Position numbers and translations under genes: made by a program. From the NCBI RefSeq assembly GCF_001580455.1, contig NZ_CP010951.1:558001-622000 (forward strand): a stretch of 64,000 bases of DNA, in the 5' to 3' direction. Positions 1 to 7,960 of the stretch are shown here, one piece after another; position 1 is the first letter of the stretch; each line of letters begins with the position of its first letter. The DNA is from Ramlibacter tataouinensis. Its GTDB lineage: Bacteria; Pseudomonadota; Gammaproteobacteria; Burkholderiales; Burkholderiaceae_C. A model generated the notes under the pieces. It was given only the letters and a program-made list of their open reading frames with translations. It was not told the DNA's origin and ran no database searches.

Positions 1-1
1 C

Positions 2-1015
2 GACAACCCGCACTTCTGCCGCTCCGCATTGGCGCGTCACACCCCGGCCGACTTCATCGGATTGGTACAGAAGCACCGCATCCCCTTCCACGAAAAGCAC
101 AAGGGCCAGCTGTTCGGCGACCACTCCTCGGACGATTTCATCCGCATGCTGCTGGCCGAGTGCGCGGCCGGCGGAGTGACGCACTGGCAGCCGTGCACCG
201 TCGGCGGCATCGCCGCGAACGGCGCGGGCTACGAACTGCAGACCAGCCGCGGCCCGGTGCGTGCCGGGTCGGTGGTGGTCGCCACCGGCGGGCTGTCCAT
301 CCCCAAGATCGGCGCGACCGACTTCGGCTACCGCGTGGCCCAGCAGTTCGGCCTGCGGGTGGTGCCGCCGCGGCCGGCCCTGGTGCCGCTGACCTTCGAC
401 GGCGAAGCCTGGGCGCCGTTCGCGCAGCTGGCCGGCCTGTCCCTGCCGGTGCGCATCGCCACCGGCGAGAAGAAGGAGCGGGTCGCCTTCGACGAGGACC
501 TGCTCTTCACCCACCGCGGCCTGAGTGGCCCGGCGGTGCTGCAGATCTCCAGCTACTGGCGCGAAGGCACGCCGATCCGGATCGACCTGGCGCCCGGCAT
601 CGACCTGGCCGCCGAGCTGATGCAGGCCAAGGCCCGCTCGCGCCGGCTGCTGGCCAACGAGCTGGCGCAATGGGTGCCGGCCCGCCTGGCCGAGGCCTGG
701 GTGCAGCAGGATGCGGCATGGCAGCGGCCGGTCAACGAGGCCGGCGACAAGGCGCTGCAGCAGCTGGCGCAGCGGCTGTCGAACTGGGAACTCGTGCCCA
801 CCGGCAGCGAGGGCTGGCGCAAGGCCGAAGTCACCGCCGGCGGCGTGGACACCCGGGAGCTGTCCTCGCAGACCATGGAGTCGCGGCAACCGGGCCTGTA
901 CTTCGTCGGCGAGGTGGTGGACGTGACCGGCTGGCTGGGAGGCTACAACTTCCAGTGGGCCTGGGCCAGCGCCCATGCCTGCGCGCAGGCCCTCGCCCCG
1001 GCACGGACGGGCTAG
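2..1015 (+). CDS. HI0933/YhiN (BaiN)-type FAD flavoprotein, 5'-truncated
   Basis: The reading frame is open from the first bases of the window, so the N-terminus and its FAD-binding Rossmann motif lie upstream. What remains (337 codons) resembles the HI0933/YhiN family of NAD(P)/FAD-dependent oxidoreductases, usually about 400 residues. Visible family features are a PHFCRSA-like stretch at the left edge, a central VVVATGGLSIPKIG segment, and a C-terminal FAD-contact region with GEVVDVTGWLGGYN and an Ala-rich helix. The physiological substrate of most family members is unknown. It ends 94 bp before the CoA-transferase. Family confidence is high; the specific reaction is not assignable. Confidence 0.88.
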   Translation, partial: DNPHFCRSALARHTPADFIGLVQKHRIPFHEKHKGQLFGDHSSDDFIRMLLAECAAGGVTHWQPCTVGGIAANGAGYELQTSRGPVRAGSVVVATGGLSIPKIGATDFGYRVAQQFGLRVVPPRPALVPLTFDGEAWAPFAQLAGLSLPVRIATGEKKERVAFDEDLLFTHRGLSGPAVLQISSYWREGTPIRIDLAPGIDLAAELMQAKARSRRLLANELAQWVPARLAEAWVQQDAAWQRPVNEAGDKALQQLAQRLSNWELVPTGSEGWRKAEVTAGGVDTRELSSQTMESRQPGLYFVGEVVDVTGWLGGYNFQWAWASAHACAQALAPARTG

Positions 1016-1109
1016 CCGGCCGGCGCGGGCCGGATCAGCCGCCCGCCACGTTTTTCTTGACGCGCGTTCCACCGCGGCGATGATGGTGCCGCCGCCGAAG
1101 GAGACCGGT

Positions 1110-3041
1110 ATGCACACGAACATCATGGAGCACGCCGCGCCGCGCGGCCGCCGCAACAAGATCGTCACCGCGGCCGAAGCGGTTCGCCTGATCCACGACG
1201 GCGACACGGTCGCCACAGGCGGCTTTGTCGGCATCGGCTTTGCTGAAGAAATCGCGATCGCACTGGAGCGCCGCTTCCTGGCGACGCATTCGGAAACCGG
1301 CAGCGGCGCCCCGCGCGACCTGACACTGGTCTACGCGGCGGGCCAGGGCGATGGCAAGCATCGCGGGCTGAACCACCTGGGGCACCAGGGCATGGTCAAG
1401 CGTGTCGTCGGCGGCCATTGGGGCCTGGTGCCGGCGCTGCAGAAGCTGGCGGTCGCCAACGAGATCGAGGCGTACAACCTGCCGCAAGGCGTCATCGCCC
1501 ACCTCTTCCGGGACATTGCCGCCGGCAAGCCCGGCACCCTCACCCGCGTCGGCCTGGATACCTTCGTCGATCCCCGCCATGGCGGCGGCCGCATCAACGA
1601 GCGCACCACGGAGGAGCTGGTGCGGCTCATGCAGATCGACGGGCAGGACTACCTCTTCTACAAGGCTTTTCCGATCTCGGTGGGGATCATTCGTGCGACC
1701 ACCGCCGATCCGGACGGCAACCTGACCATGGAGCGCGAAGCGCTGACGCTGGAGGCGCTGGCGATCGCGATGGCCGCGCGCAACAGCGGCGGCATCGTGA
1801 TCGCGCAGGTCGAGCGTGTGGCCGACCGCGGCACGCTCAATCCGCGCCAGGTCAAGGTGCCGGGCGTCCTGGTGGACGCCGTGGTCGTGGCGAGCGACCC
1901 GGCGCACCACATGCAGACGTTCATCGAGCCCTACAACGCGGCCTTCGCGGGCGAAATCCGCGTGCCGATGGACAGCATCGCCGCCATGCCGATGAGCGAG
2001 CGCAAGGTGATCGCGCGGCGCGCCGCGCTCGAGCTCAAGGCCAACAGCGTGATCAACCTCGGCATCGGCATGCCCGAAGGCGTCGCCGCGGTCGCGGCGG
2101 AGGAGCGGGTGATCGACCTCCTTACCCTCACCGCGGAGCCGGGCGTGGTGGGCGGCATCCCTGCCAGCGGGCTCAATTTCGGCGCGGCCGTGAACGCGCA
2201 GGCCATCATCGACCAGCCCAACCAGTTCGACTTCTATGACGGCGGGGGCCTGGACCTGGCCGTCCTCGGCCTCGCGCAAGCCGATGCCGAAGGCAACCTG
2301 AACGTCAGCAAGTTCGGCCCGCGGCTTGCCGGCGCAGGCGGCTTCATCAACATCAGCCAGAACGCCAAGACCGTCGTCTTCGTCGGCACCTTCACCGCCG
2401 GCGACCTCGCGGTCAGCATCGAGGGCGGCAGGCTGCGCATCGAGGGCGAGGGAAGCTCGCAGAAGTTCGTGCGCCAGGTCGAGCACCGCACCTTCAGCGG
2501 GCGCGAGGCGCTTCGGCGCGGGCAACGGGTGCTTTACGTGACCGAACGCTGCGTTTTCCGGCTGGCCGACCAGGGCGGCCTCGAACTGATCGAGATCGCG
2601 CCCGGCGTCGACCTGGAAAAGGACATCCTCGAGCGCATGGAATTCAAGCCTGCGATCAGTCCGAACCTGAAGCCGATGGACGCCGCGATCTTTTCGAACG
2701 ATCGGCTCGGCCTGCGCGACCGGCTGCTCGCCAAGCCCCTGCACGAGCGCTTCGAGCTCGATCGCGACCAGCAGCTGCTCTTCATCAACTTCGAGGGCCT
2801 GGGCATCGACAGCGAAGCCGACATCGAGGAGCTCGAGCAGATCGTGCACCGAATCCTCGAACCCGTGGTCACGAGCAGCGACCGGAAGGTAGCGGTTGTC
2901 GTCAACTACGACAATTTCAGCATCCTGCCGTCCCTGGTCGACGCGTACTCGGCCATGGTGCGGCGCCTGACGGAGCGCTTCTACACGGGCGTGACGCGCT
3001 ACGGGACGGTCGGCTTCCTGAAGGCCAAGCTGGAAAGCTGA
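1110..3041 (+). CDS. acyl-CoA:acetate/3-ketoacid CoA-transferase
   Basis: Predicted 643-residue cytoplasmic CoA-transferase of the propionate CoA-transferase/YdiF type, moving CoA between a short-chain acyl-CoA and a free carboxylate. Both CoA-transferase halves are fused: an N-terminal half near residues 15-260 with GGFVGIG, and a C-terminal half near 290-510. The likely catalytic glutamate is E343 in LTAEPGVVGG. Residues from about 520 form an extension absent from E. coli YdiF (about 530 residues). The ATG at 1110 is chosen because a GAAGGAGA Shine-Dalgarno lies just upstream and homology begins soon after; the frame stays open further upstream. The physiological acyl substrate cannot be told from sequence. 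Confidence 0.87.
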   Translation: MHTNIMEHAAPRGRRNKIVTAAEAVRLIHDGDTVATGGFVGIGFAEEIAIALERRFLATHSETGSGAPRDLTLVYAAGQGDGKHRGLNHLGHQGMVKRVVGGHWGLVPALQKLAVANEIEAYNLPQGVIAHLFRDIAAGKPGTLTRVGLDTFVDPRHGGGRINERTTEELVRLMQIDGQDYLFYKAFPISVGIIRATTADPDGNLTMEREALTLEALAIAMAARNSGGIVIAQVERVADRGTLNPRQVKVPGVLVDAVVVASDPAHHMQTFIEPYNAAFAGEIRVPMDSIAAMPMSERKVIARRAALELKANSVINLGIGMPEGVAAVAAEERVIDLLTLTAEPGVVGGIPASGLNFGAAVNAQAIIDQPNQFDFYDGGGLDLAVLGLAQADAEGNLNVSKFGPRLAGAGGFINISQNAKTVVFVGTFTAGDLAVSIEGGRLRIEGEGSSQKFVRQVEHRTFSGREALRRGQRVLYVTERCVFRLADQGGLELIEIAPGVDLEKDILERMEFKPAISPNLKPMDAAIFSNDRLGLRDRLLAKPLHERFELDRDQQLLFINFEGLGIDSEADIEELEQIVHRILEPVVTSSDRKVAVVVNYDNFSILPSLVDAYSAMVRRLTERFYTGVTRYGTVGFLKAKLES

Positions 3042-3062
3042 GGACCAAGGCCTGCCGTCCGG

Positions 3063-3090
3063 TTGCCCATGCTGCCAAAAAGGCTATAAT
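3063..3090 (+). promoter_or_regulatory. sigma70-type promoter of rpsU
   Basis: TTGCCC at 3063-3068 and a perfect TATAAT at 3085-3090 are separated by 16 bp, about 105 bp before the rpsU start. This is one of the clearest housekeeping promoters in the window. The predicted transcript starts near 3097 and carries a leader of about 100 nt. Confidence 0.75.
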
Positions 3091-3110
3091 CTGCGGCTTT
3101 GCTGGCAAAC

Positions 3111-3142
3111 CCCCACCGGCCTGATCGAACCTACAGGTGGGG
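3111..3142 (+). promoter_or_regulatory. hairpin in the rpsU leader
   Basis: CCCCACC (3111-3117) and GGTGGGG (3136-3142) form a perfect 7-bp stem with an 18-nt loop inside the leader between the TATAAT promoter and rpsU. No U-run follows, so it is not a terminator. A role in controlling S21 synthesis is plausible but purely inferred. Confidence 0.4.
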
Positions 3143-3196
3143 AAACTCGGTGGATGTCCTCGATCTTCATCCGCCACACTGAATATTCAGGATTGC

Positions 3197-3409
3197 ATGA
3201 CGACCATTCGTGTGAAGGAAAACGAGCCGTTTGACGTGGCGCTTCGCCGCTTCAAGCGCACCATTGAAAAGCTGGGCCTTTTGACCGAGCTGCGCGCCCG
3301 GGAGTTCTACGAGAAGCCCACCGCCGAGCGCAAGCGCAAGAAGGCCGCGGCCGTGAAGCGCCATTACAAGCGCGTGCGCAGCATGCAGCTGCCCAAGAAG
3401 CTGTACTGA
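3197..3409 (+). CDS. rpsU: 30S ribosomal protein S21 (bS21)
   Basis: A 70-residue basic protein starting [20 protein letters not shown], the standard start and length of bS21, with a Lys/Arg-rich C-terminal half ([16 protein letters not shown]). bS21 sits on the 30S platform near the anti-Shine-Dalgarno region of 16S rRNA and helps initiation. The ATG at 3197 matches the family N-terminus; the frame is open upstream but that part is leader. It has its own promoter and terminator and is followed by yqeY, a usual Burkholderiales neighbour. Confidence 0.97.
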
Positions 3410-3443
3410 TCGCGCCCGCGTGCCGCCCTGACGGCACACACGC

Positions 3444-3482
3444 AAGGCCTGCCCGGGGACGCTCTGGCGGGCCTTTTTGTTT
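3444..3482 (+). terminator. intrinsic terminator after rpsU
   Basis: A 10-bp stem of AAGGCCTGCC and GGCGGGCCTT (one G-U pair) with a 12-nt loop, followed by TTTTTGTTT. It lies 34 bp after the rpsU stop and just before the yqeY ribosome binding site, so it probably attenuates read-through into yqeY. Confidence 0.8.
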
Positions 3483-3501
3483 CCGCAAACCGAGGAAAAC
3501 C

Positions 3502-3948
3502 ATGAGCCTGAAGGAACGCATCACCGAAGATATGAAGGCCGCCATGCGGGCCAAGGACACGGCGCGCCTGGGCACCATCCGCCTGCTCACCGCGGCGATG
3601 AAGCAGAAGGAAGTGGACGAGCGCATCGAACTGGACGATGCGGCCGTGATCGGCATCGTCGACAAGATGCTCAAGCAGCGCAAGGACAGCATCGAGGCCT
3701 TCGAGAAGGCGGGCCGCCAGGACCTCGCCGACCAGGAGAAGTCCGAGGTGACGGTGCTGCAGGCCTACCTGCCCGCCCGCCTGTCCGCCGAGGAGATCGC
3801 GGCGCAGGTCAAGGCCATCGTCGCCGAACTCGGCGCCGCCGGCCCCGGTGACATGGGCAAGGTGATGGGCGCCGCCAAGCAGCGCCTGGCGGGCAAGGCC
3901 GACATGGGGCAGGTGTCGGCGGCGGTGAAGGCGGCGTTGGCGGGTTGA
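3502..3948 (+). CDS. yqeY: GatB/YqeY domain-containing protein
   Basis: A 148-residue protein matching the YqeY family in full length: N-terminal LKERITEDMKAAMRAKDTARLGTIRLL, a central EKSEVTVLQAYLPARLS, and a C-terminal GDMGKVMGAAKQRLAGKADMG. The fold is related to the C-terminal tail domain of the GatB amidotransferase subunit and is thought to bind tRNA; the role of the stand-alone protein is not established. GAGGAAAACC precedes the ATG. In many betaproteobacteria dnaG and rpoD follow rpsU-yqeY; here a palindromic repeat and a convergent protease gene follow. Confidence 0.93.
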   Translation: MSLKERITEDMKAAMRAKDTARLGTIRLLTAAMKQKEVDERIELDDAAVIGIVDKMLKQRKDSIEAFEKAGRQDLADQEKSEVTVLQAYLPARLSAEEIAAQVKAIVAELGAAGPGDMGKVMGAAKQRLAGKADMGQVSAAVKAALAG

Positions 3949-3954
3949 CTTGTC

Positions 3955-4055
3955 TTGCCCCTTCCCCCTCCGGGGGAAGGTTGGGATGGGGGCGCCTTCG
4001 GCACCGCACAGGCTCAAGCGCCCCCACCCCTGCCCTCCCCCGGAGGGGGAGGGAG
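3955..4055. repeat. GC-rich palindromic element, full copy 1
   Basis: Two arms in inverted orientation, each carrying a small hairpin of the form CCCCCTCCGGGGG. The left arm ends ATGGGGGCGC, the right arm begins GCGCCCCCACCCC, and a variable spacer of about 21 bp lies between. The element fills the gap between yqeY (+) and the convergent protease gene (-). Near-identical arms recur at 5098, 7850 and 52861; single arms occur elsewhere. Confidence 0.85.
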
Positions 4056-4065
4056 TTGTTCTCCC

Positions 4066-5049
4066 TCAGTCGCCCTGCAGCGCTTCGGGCCGCACCCCGA
4101 TATACAGCGGCGACGCCTGGCCCGGCCGCAGGACCTTGAGCAGGCATTCGCGGCCCGGCGAGTCGGCGTCCAGCGCCTGGTGGAGCTCATCCACCGACGC
4201 CACCGCCACGCCGTTCCACCCGATGATCAGGTCGCCCGGCCGCAGGCCGCTTCGCGCCGCGGGACTGTCCGGCTCCACGCCGGTGATCCGTACCGCGCGC
4301 GCCTGCGAAATGCCGGCGCCGACCACGATGCGCCGGTCGAGGTCAACCGTCGCGCCCGACACGCCGAGGTAGCCGCGCCGCACCTTGCCCGTGCGCATCA
4401 GGTGCGGGATCAGGCGCGAAGCGGTGTCTATGGCCACCGCGAAGCAGATGGCCTGGGCCCGCGGGATGATCGCGGTGTTCACGCCGATGACCTCGCCGCG
4501 GGAGTCGAGCAGCGGCCCGCCGGAGTTCCCCGGATTGAGCGCTGCGTCGGTCTGGATCACGTCGGGAATCAGCCGGCCGGTGCTCGCCCGCATGCTGCGC
4601 CCGAGCGCGCTGACGATGCCGGAGGTGACCGTCTGCTCGAAGCCCAGCGGGTTGCCGATCGCGATGGCGATCTCGCCGCGCCGTACCGTGGCCGAGCGCC
4701 CGAGCGGCACCGCCGCGAGGCTGCCCTGCGACACCGCATCCACCTGCAGCAGTGCCAGGTCGGTGTGCGGGTCGTCGCCCACCCAGCGCGCCAGGAAGTG
4801 GCGCCCGTCGCTGAAGGACGCTTCGAAGCGCGTCGACGCCGCAGGCGCCTCGCGGCGGCCCGCGCGCACCACATGCGAATTCGTCAGCAGGTAGCCGTCG
4901 GCCGTGAACACGAAGCCGGAACCCTGGCCGGCCGTCCTGCCGCCCGCGCCGACCACGGCGATCGCGGCCACGCTGGGCCCCGCCGCTTCGGCCACGCCTA
5001 CCACCGTGCGGGAATAGGCGTCCAGCAGATCAAGATCACGCGCACCCAT
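4066..5049 (-). CDS. HtrA/DegP-like S1C serine protease with PDZ domain
   Basis: A 327-residue trypsin-fold protease. The catalytic triad is visible: H59 in TNSHVV, D97 in HTDLALLQ and S176 in NPGNSGGPLL. A single PDZ domain occupies about residues 230-320, with a GYLGVSG-like entry and RSGLRPGDLIIGW. Family members handle misfolded envelope proteins, but this one shows no signal peptide or clear anchor at the ATG chosen (5049), which starts MGARDLDLLDAYSRTV; the frame is open upstream into the repeat without adding one. Its location is therefore uncertain. Palindromic elements lie immediately downstream (11 bp) and upstream (about 50 bp), so any promoter lies in or beyond the upstream element, or it is read through from pmbA. 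Confidence 0.88.
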   Translation of the reverse strand: MGARDLDLLDAYSRTVVGVAEAAGPSVAAIAVVGAGGRTAGQGSGFVFTADGYLLTNSHVVRAGRREAPAASTRFEASFSDGRHFLARWVGDDPHTDLALLQVDAVSQGSLAAVPLGRSATVRRGEIAIAIGNPLGFEQTVTSGIVSALGRSMRASTGRLIPDVIQTDAALNPGNSGGPLLDSRGEVIGVNTAIIPRAQAICFAVAIDTASRLIPHLMRTGKVRRGYLGVSGATVDLDRRIVVGAGISQARAVRITGVEPDSPAARSGLRPGDLIIGWNGVAVASVDELHQALDADSPGRECLLKVLRPGQASPLYIGVRPEALQGD

Positions 5050-5097
5050 CGAGCTTCGCAGATGCAGGCGGCGCGCCCGATTGCAAGGGAACTCTTG

Positions 5098-5195
5098 CTC
5101 CTTCCCCCTCCGGGGGAAGGTGGGGATGGGGGCGCCCGGGGTTGAATTGACGGCGCAGCGCCCCCACCCCTGCCCTCCCCCGGAGGGGGAGGGAG
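5098..5195. repeat. GC-rich palindromic element, full copy 2
   Basis: Same two-arm structure and orientation as the copy at 3955, with nearly identical arms and an unrelated spacer (about 5137-5157). It lies between the pmbA stop and the protease start on the minus strand, so here it sits between two genes read in the same direction. Confidence 0.85.
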
Positions 5196-5201
5196 TCAGC
5201 G

Positions 5202-6578
5202 TCAGGAGCCGGCCACCTTCATGCGATTGACCAGCACCGAACCCACGCTCTTGGCGCCGTAGTTGTAGACATCGGCGCCGATCGCGGCGATGCCCGCGAA
5301 CATGTCGCGCAGGTTGCCGGCGATGGTGATCTCGTGCACCGGATAGGCGATCTTGCCGTTTTCCACCCAGAAGCCGCTCGCACCGCGCGAATAGTCGCCG
5401 GTCACGTAGTTCACGCCCTGCCCCATGAGCTCGATCACGAACAGGCCCCGGTCCAGCTTGCGCAGCATCTCGTCGAGGTTGTCGCCAGGCTGCGTCTGGC
5501 GCGAACTGAGCCACAGGTTGTGCGAGCCGCCGGCGTTGCCCGTGGTGCGCATGCCCAGCTTGCGCGCCGAATAGCTCGACAGGAAATAGCCCTCCACGCG
5601 CCCGCCCTCGACCACCTTGCGCGCCTTGGTCCGCACGCCTTCCTCGTCGAAGGCGGCGCTGCCCTTGCCGCGCTTGAGGTGCGGGTTCTCGAGGACGTCC
5701 ACATGCTCGGGAAACACCTTCTTGCCCAGCGAATCGAGCAGGAAGCTGCTGCGCCGGTACAGCGCGCCGCCGCTGGTGGCCTGCACATAGGCGCCGAGCA
5801 GGCCGGCCGCCAGCGGCGACTCGAACAGCACCGGGCATTCACGCGTGGCGATCTTGCGGGATTTCAGGCGCGACAGCGCCCGCTCCGCCGCATAGCGGCC
5901 GATCGCCGCCGCGTCGGCCAGTTCCGCGGCATCGCGCATCGAGCTGTACCAGGCGTCGCGCTGCATGCCGTCGCCCTTGCCGGCGATGGGCGCCGCCGAG
6001 ATCGAATGGCGCGAACTCGCGTAGCCGCCCCGGAAGCCCCGGGTGTGGGCGCTGAAGAAGTGGCTCTGCTGCGCCGACACGCCGGCGCCTTCGCTGTTGG
6101 TGATGCGCTTGTCGGTGGCGAAAGCCGCGCCTTCGCAAACCAGTGCCAGCCGCGCGGCTTCTTCGCTGTCGATGTCCCAGGGATGGAACAGGTCCAGGTC
6201 GGGCTGCTCTTCCGGCGCCGCGATGTCCTCGGCCTCCGGCAGTCCGGCGACCGGGTCTTCGGCGGTGAAGCGCGCGATGTCGTAGGCCGCCTGCACGGTC
6301 TGTTCGATCGCGGCCCGGGAGAAGTCCGAGGTGCTCGCGTTGCCGCGGCGCTTGCCGATGTAGACCGTCACGCCCAGCGACTTGTCGCGGTTGCGCTCGA
6401 CGTTCTCCAGTTCGCCCTTGCGCACCGACACGCTCAGGCCACAGCCTTCGGAGGCCTCGGCCCCCGCATCGGTGGCGCCCAACCGGGCGGCATGCGCCAG
6501 CGCGGCATCCACCAGGTCTTCGAATTGGGAGCGGCTGTAGGAAAAGCCGGTTTCGGCGCGTTCTAGGGTTGTTGTCAT
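5202..6578 (-). CDS. pmbA: metalloprotease PmbA (TldE)
   Basis: A 458-residue homologue of PmbA/TldE (E. coli PmbA has 450). TldD and TldE form a heterodimeric peptidase that degrades unfolded peptides and matures some peptide antibiotics; in the dimer TldE supplies the non-catalytic half. Visible family stretches include an N-terminal SRSQFEDLVDAALAHAARLGATDA, central DWD-like DLDLFHPWDID, and C-terminal GNAGGSHNLWL and YVTGDYSRGASGFWVENG. The ATG at 6578 is chosen; the frame extends upstream into the promoter shared with divergent darP. The pmbA/darP divergent pair is also seen in E. coli (pmbA-yjgA). Confidence 0.94.
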   Translation of the reverse strand: MTTTLERAETGFSYSRSQFEDLVDAALAHAARLGATDAGAEASEGCGLSVSVRKGELENVERNRDKSLGVTVYIGKRRGNASTSDFSRAAIEQTVQAAYDIARFTAEDPVAGLPEAEDIAAPEEQPDLDLFHPWDIDSEEAARLALVCEGAAFATDKRITNSEGAGVSAQQSHFFSAHTRGFRGGYASSRHSISAAPIAGKGDGMQRDAWYSSMRDAAELADAAAIGRYAAERALSRLKSRKIATRECPVLFESPLAAGLLGAYVQATSGGALYRRSSFLLDSLGKKVFPEHVDVLENPHLKRGKGSAAFDEEGVRTKARKVVEGGRVEGYFLSSYSARKLGMRTTGNAGGSHNLWLSSRQTQPGDNLDEMLRKLDRGLFVIELMGQGVNYVTGDYSRGASGFWVENGKIAYPVHEITIAGNLRDMFAGIAAIGADVYNYGAKSVGSVLVNRMKVAGS

Positions 6579-6642
6579 GGCGGCGACTATGATACTTGCG
6601 CAGTTATTCGGTCCCTTTCCGGGCCCTGTTTCCTTCCCCCTC

Positions 6643-7263
6643 ATGTCACGCAAACCAAAGAAAGGCTATTGGGTCAAGGGCACGTTCGTCGCCGAAGGCA
6701 GCGAACTCGACCTGGAGCTCAAGGCCGAGCAAAAAGGCGAGGTCAGCAAGACCGACCTCAAACGCGAGAGCGAACAGCTGCAAAAGCTTGGCGAGGCGCT
6801 GCTCACGCTGCGGCAGGACCTGATGGACGGGCTGGCGCTGCCGGACAAGCTCAGCGATGCCCTCGAGGAAACGAAGCGCATCACCAACTTCGAAGGCCGG
6901 CGCCGGCAGCTCCAGTTCGTCGGCAAGCTGATGCGGGGGCTGGACGAGGAAACCCTGCAGGCCGTCCGGGACGCCCTCGAAGTGCAGCAGAAAGGCTCGG
7001 CAGCCGACGCCATTGCGCTGCACGAGGCCGAGAAGTGGCGCGACGAGCTGATCACCGACGAAGACGCGCTGCAGCGCTGGCTGGCGGCCCACCCCGGCAC
7101 CGACACGCAGCAGCTGCGCGCCCTGATCCGCCAGGCGCGCAAGGACGTGCCCGACCAGGATGCGATCTCGCGCGGGCTGGCGCCGCGCCGCGGCCGCGCC
7201 TACCGGGAGATCTTCCAGCTGGTCAAGGACCAACTTTCAGCGAGCACGGACCATGCAGAGTGA
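6643..7263 (+). CDS. darP: dual-action ribosomal maturation protein DarP (DUF615/YjgA)
   Basis: A 206-residue charged protein matching YjgA/DarP, which binds late 50S precursors and assists 23S rRNA maturation. Recognisable stretches are MSRKPKKGYWVKG, LPDKLSDALEETKRITNFEGRRRQLQFVGKLM and a C-terminal RGRAYREIFQLV. The start MSRKPKK is preferred over an upstream in-frame ATG that would overlap pmbA. No strong Shine-Dalgarno precedes the ATG. It is transcribed divergently from pmbA with 64 bp between starts and overlaps the following mog gene by 11 bp. Confidence 0.9.
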   Translation: MSRKPKKGYWVKGTFVAEGSELDLELKAEQKGEVSKTDLKRESEQLQKLGEALLTLRQDLMDGLALPDKLSDALEETKRITNFEGRRRQLQFVGKLMRGLDEETLQAVRDALEVQQKGSAADAIALHEAEKWRDELITDEDALQRWLAAHPGTDTQQLRALIRQARKDVPDQDAISRGLAPRRGRAYREIFQLVKDQLSASTDHAE

Positions 7264-7843
7264 ATTCGATCCCGTGAAGATCGGCATCGTGTCGGTCAGC
7301 GACCGCGCCTCCAGCGGTGTGTACGAAGACAAGGGCCTGCCCGCGCTCAAGGACTGGCTCACGCGCGCGCTCAAGAACCCGATCGCGTTCGAGGCCAGGC
7401 TGATCCCCGACGAGAAGGAGGTGATCAGCGCCGCCCTGACCGAGCTGGTCGACGTCATCGGCTGCTCGCTCGTGCTCACCACGGGCGGCACCGGCCCGGC
7501 GCTGCGCGACGTCACACCCGAAGCGACGCTGGCCGTGGCCGACAAGGAAATGCCCGGCTTCGGCGAGCAGATGCGCCAGATCAGCCTGCGCTTCGTGCCC
7601 ACGGCCATCCTCTCGCGCCAGTGCGCCGTGGTCCGCGGCCAGAGCCTGGTCATCAACCTGCCCGGCCAGCCCAAGTCGATTCAGGAAACGCTGGAGGGGC
7701 TGAAGGAAGACGGCAAGCAGGTGGTGCCGGGCATCTTCGCCGCCGTGCCCTACTGCGTGGACCTGATCGGCGGGCCCTACCTCGAGACCCACGACGAGGT
7801 CTGCAAGGCCTTCCGCCCGAAGTCGGCGATCCGGCAGAAATAA
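7253..7843 (+). CDS. mog: molybdopterin adenylyltransferase (MogA)
   Basis: A 196-residue MoaB/Mog-fold protein of normal length. Family motifs are IGIVSVSDRASSGVYEDKG at the start, LVLTTGGTGPALRDVTPEA (the TGGTG loop and catalytic Asp region) and NLPGQPKSIQETLEGL. Mog adenylates molybdopterin before molybdate insertion in cofactor biosynthesis. The ATG at 7253 lies inside the end of darP, so the two are probably cotranscribed and translationally coupled. A palindromic element begins 6 bp after the stop. Confidence 0.93.
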   Translation: MQSEFDPVKIGIVSVSDRASSGVYEDKGLPALKDWLTRALKNPIAFEARLIPDEKEVISAALTELVDVIGCSLVLTTGGTGPALRDVTPEATLAVADKEMPGFGEQMRQISLRFVPTAILSRQCAVVRGQSLVINLPGQPKSIQETLEGLKEDGKQVVPGIFAAVPYCVDLIGGPYLETHDEVCKAFRPKSAIRQK

Positions 7844-7849
7844 GGGATT

Positions 7850-7947
7850 TGCCCCTTCCCCCTCCGGGGGAAGGTTGGGATGGGGGCGCTCGGGGCTTTG
7901 CTTTGCTACAGGCAGCAGCGCCCCCACCCCTGCCCTGGGGGAGGGAG
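7850..7947. repeat. GC-rich palindromic element, full copy 3
   Basis: Same left arm as the copies at 3955 and 5098. The right arm has lost about 9 bp around its inner hairpin (CCCTGGGGGAGGGAG instead of CCCTCCCCCGGAGGGGGAGG). It fills the gap between mog (+) and the convergent cysE (-). Confidence 0.82.
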
Positions 7948-7960
7948 AAAAAACAAGGGG

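Noticed and set aside
1035..2849. Long open frame (about 600 codons) on the minus strand
   Set aside because: It is antisense to the CoA-transferase, whose motifs and ribosome binding site are clear; the opposite frame is open because of high-GC codon bias.
3130..3136. CCTACAG in the rpsU leader
   Set aside because: It lies downstream of a clear TATAAT promoter, the two bases before it differ from the box (AACCTACAG), and it borders the leader stem, so it was not counted with the GTCCTACAG boxes.
3955..7947. Palindromic repeats as a possible CRISPR array
   Set aside because: Copies are kilobases apart with genes between and have no regular spacers; no cas genes are present.
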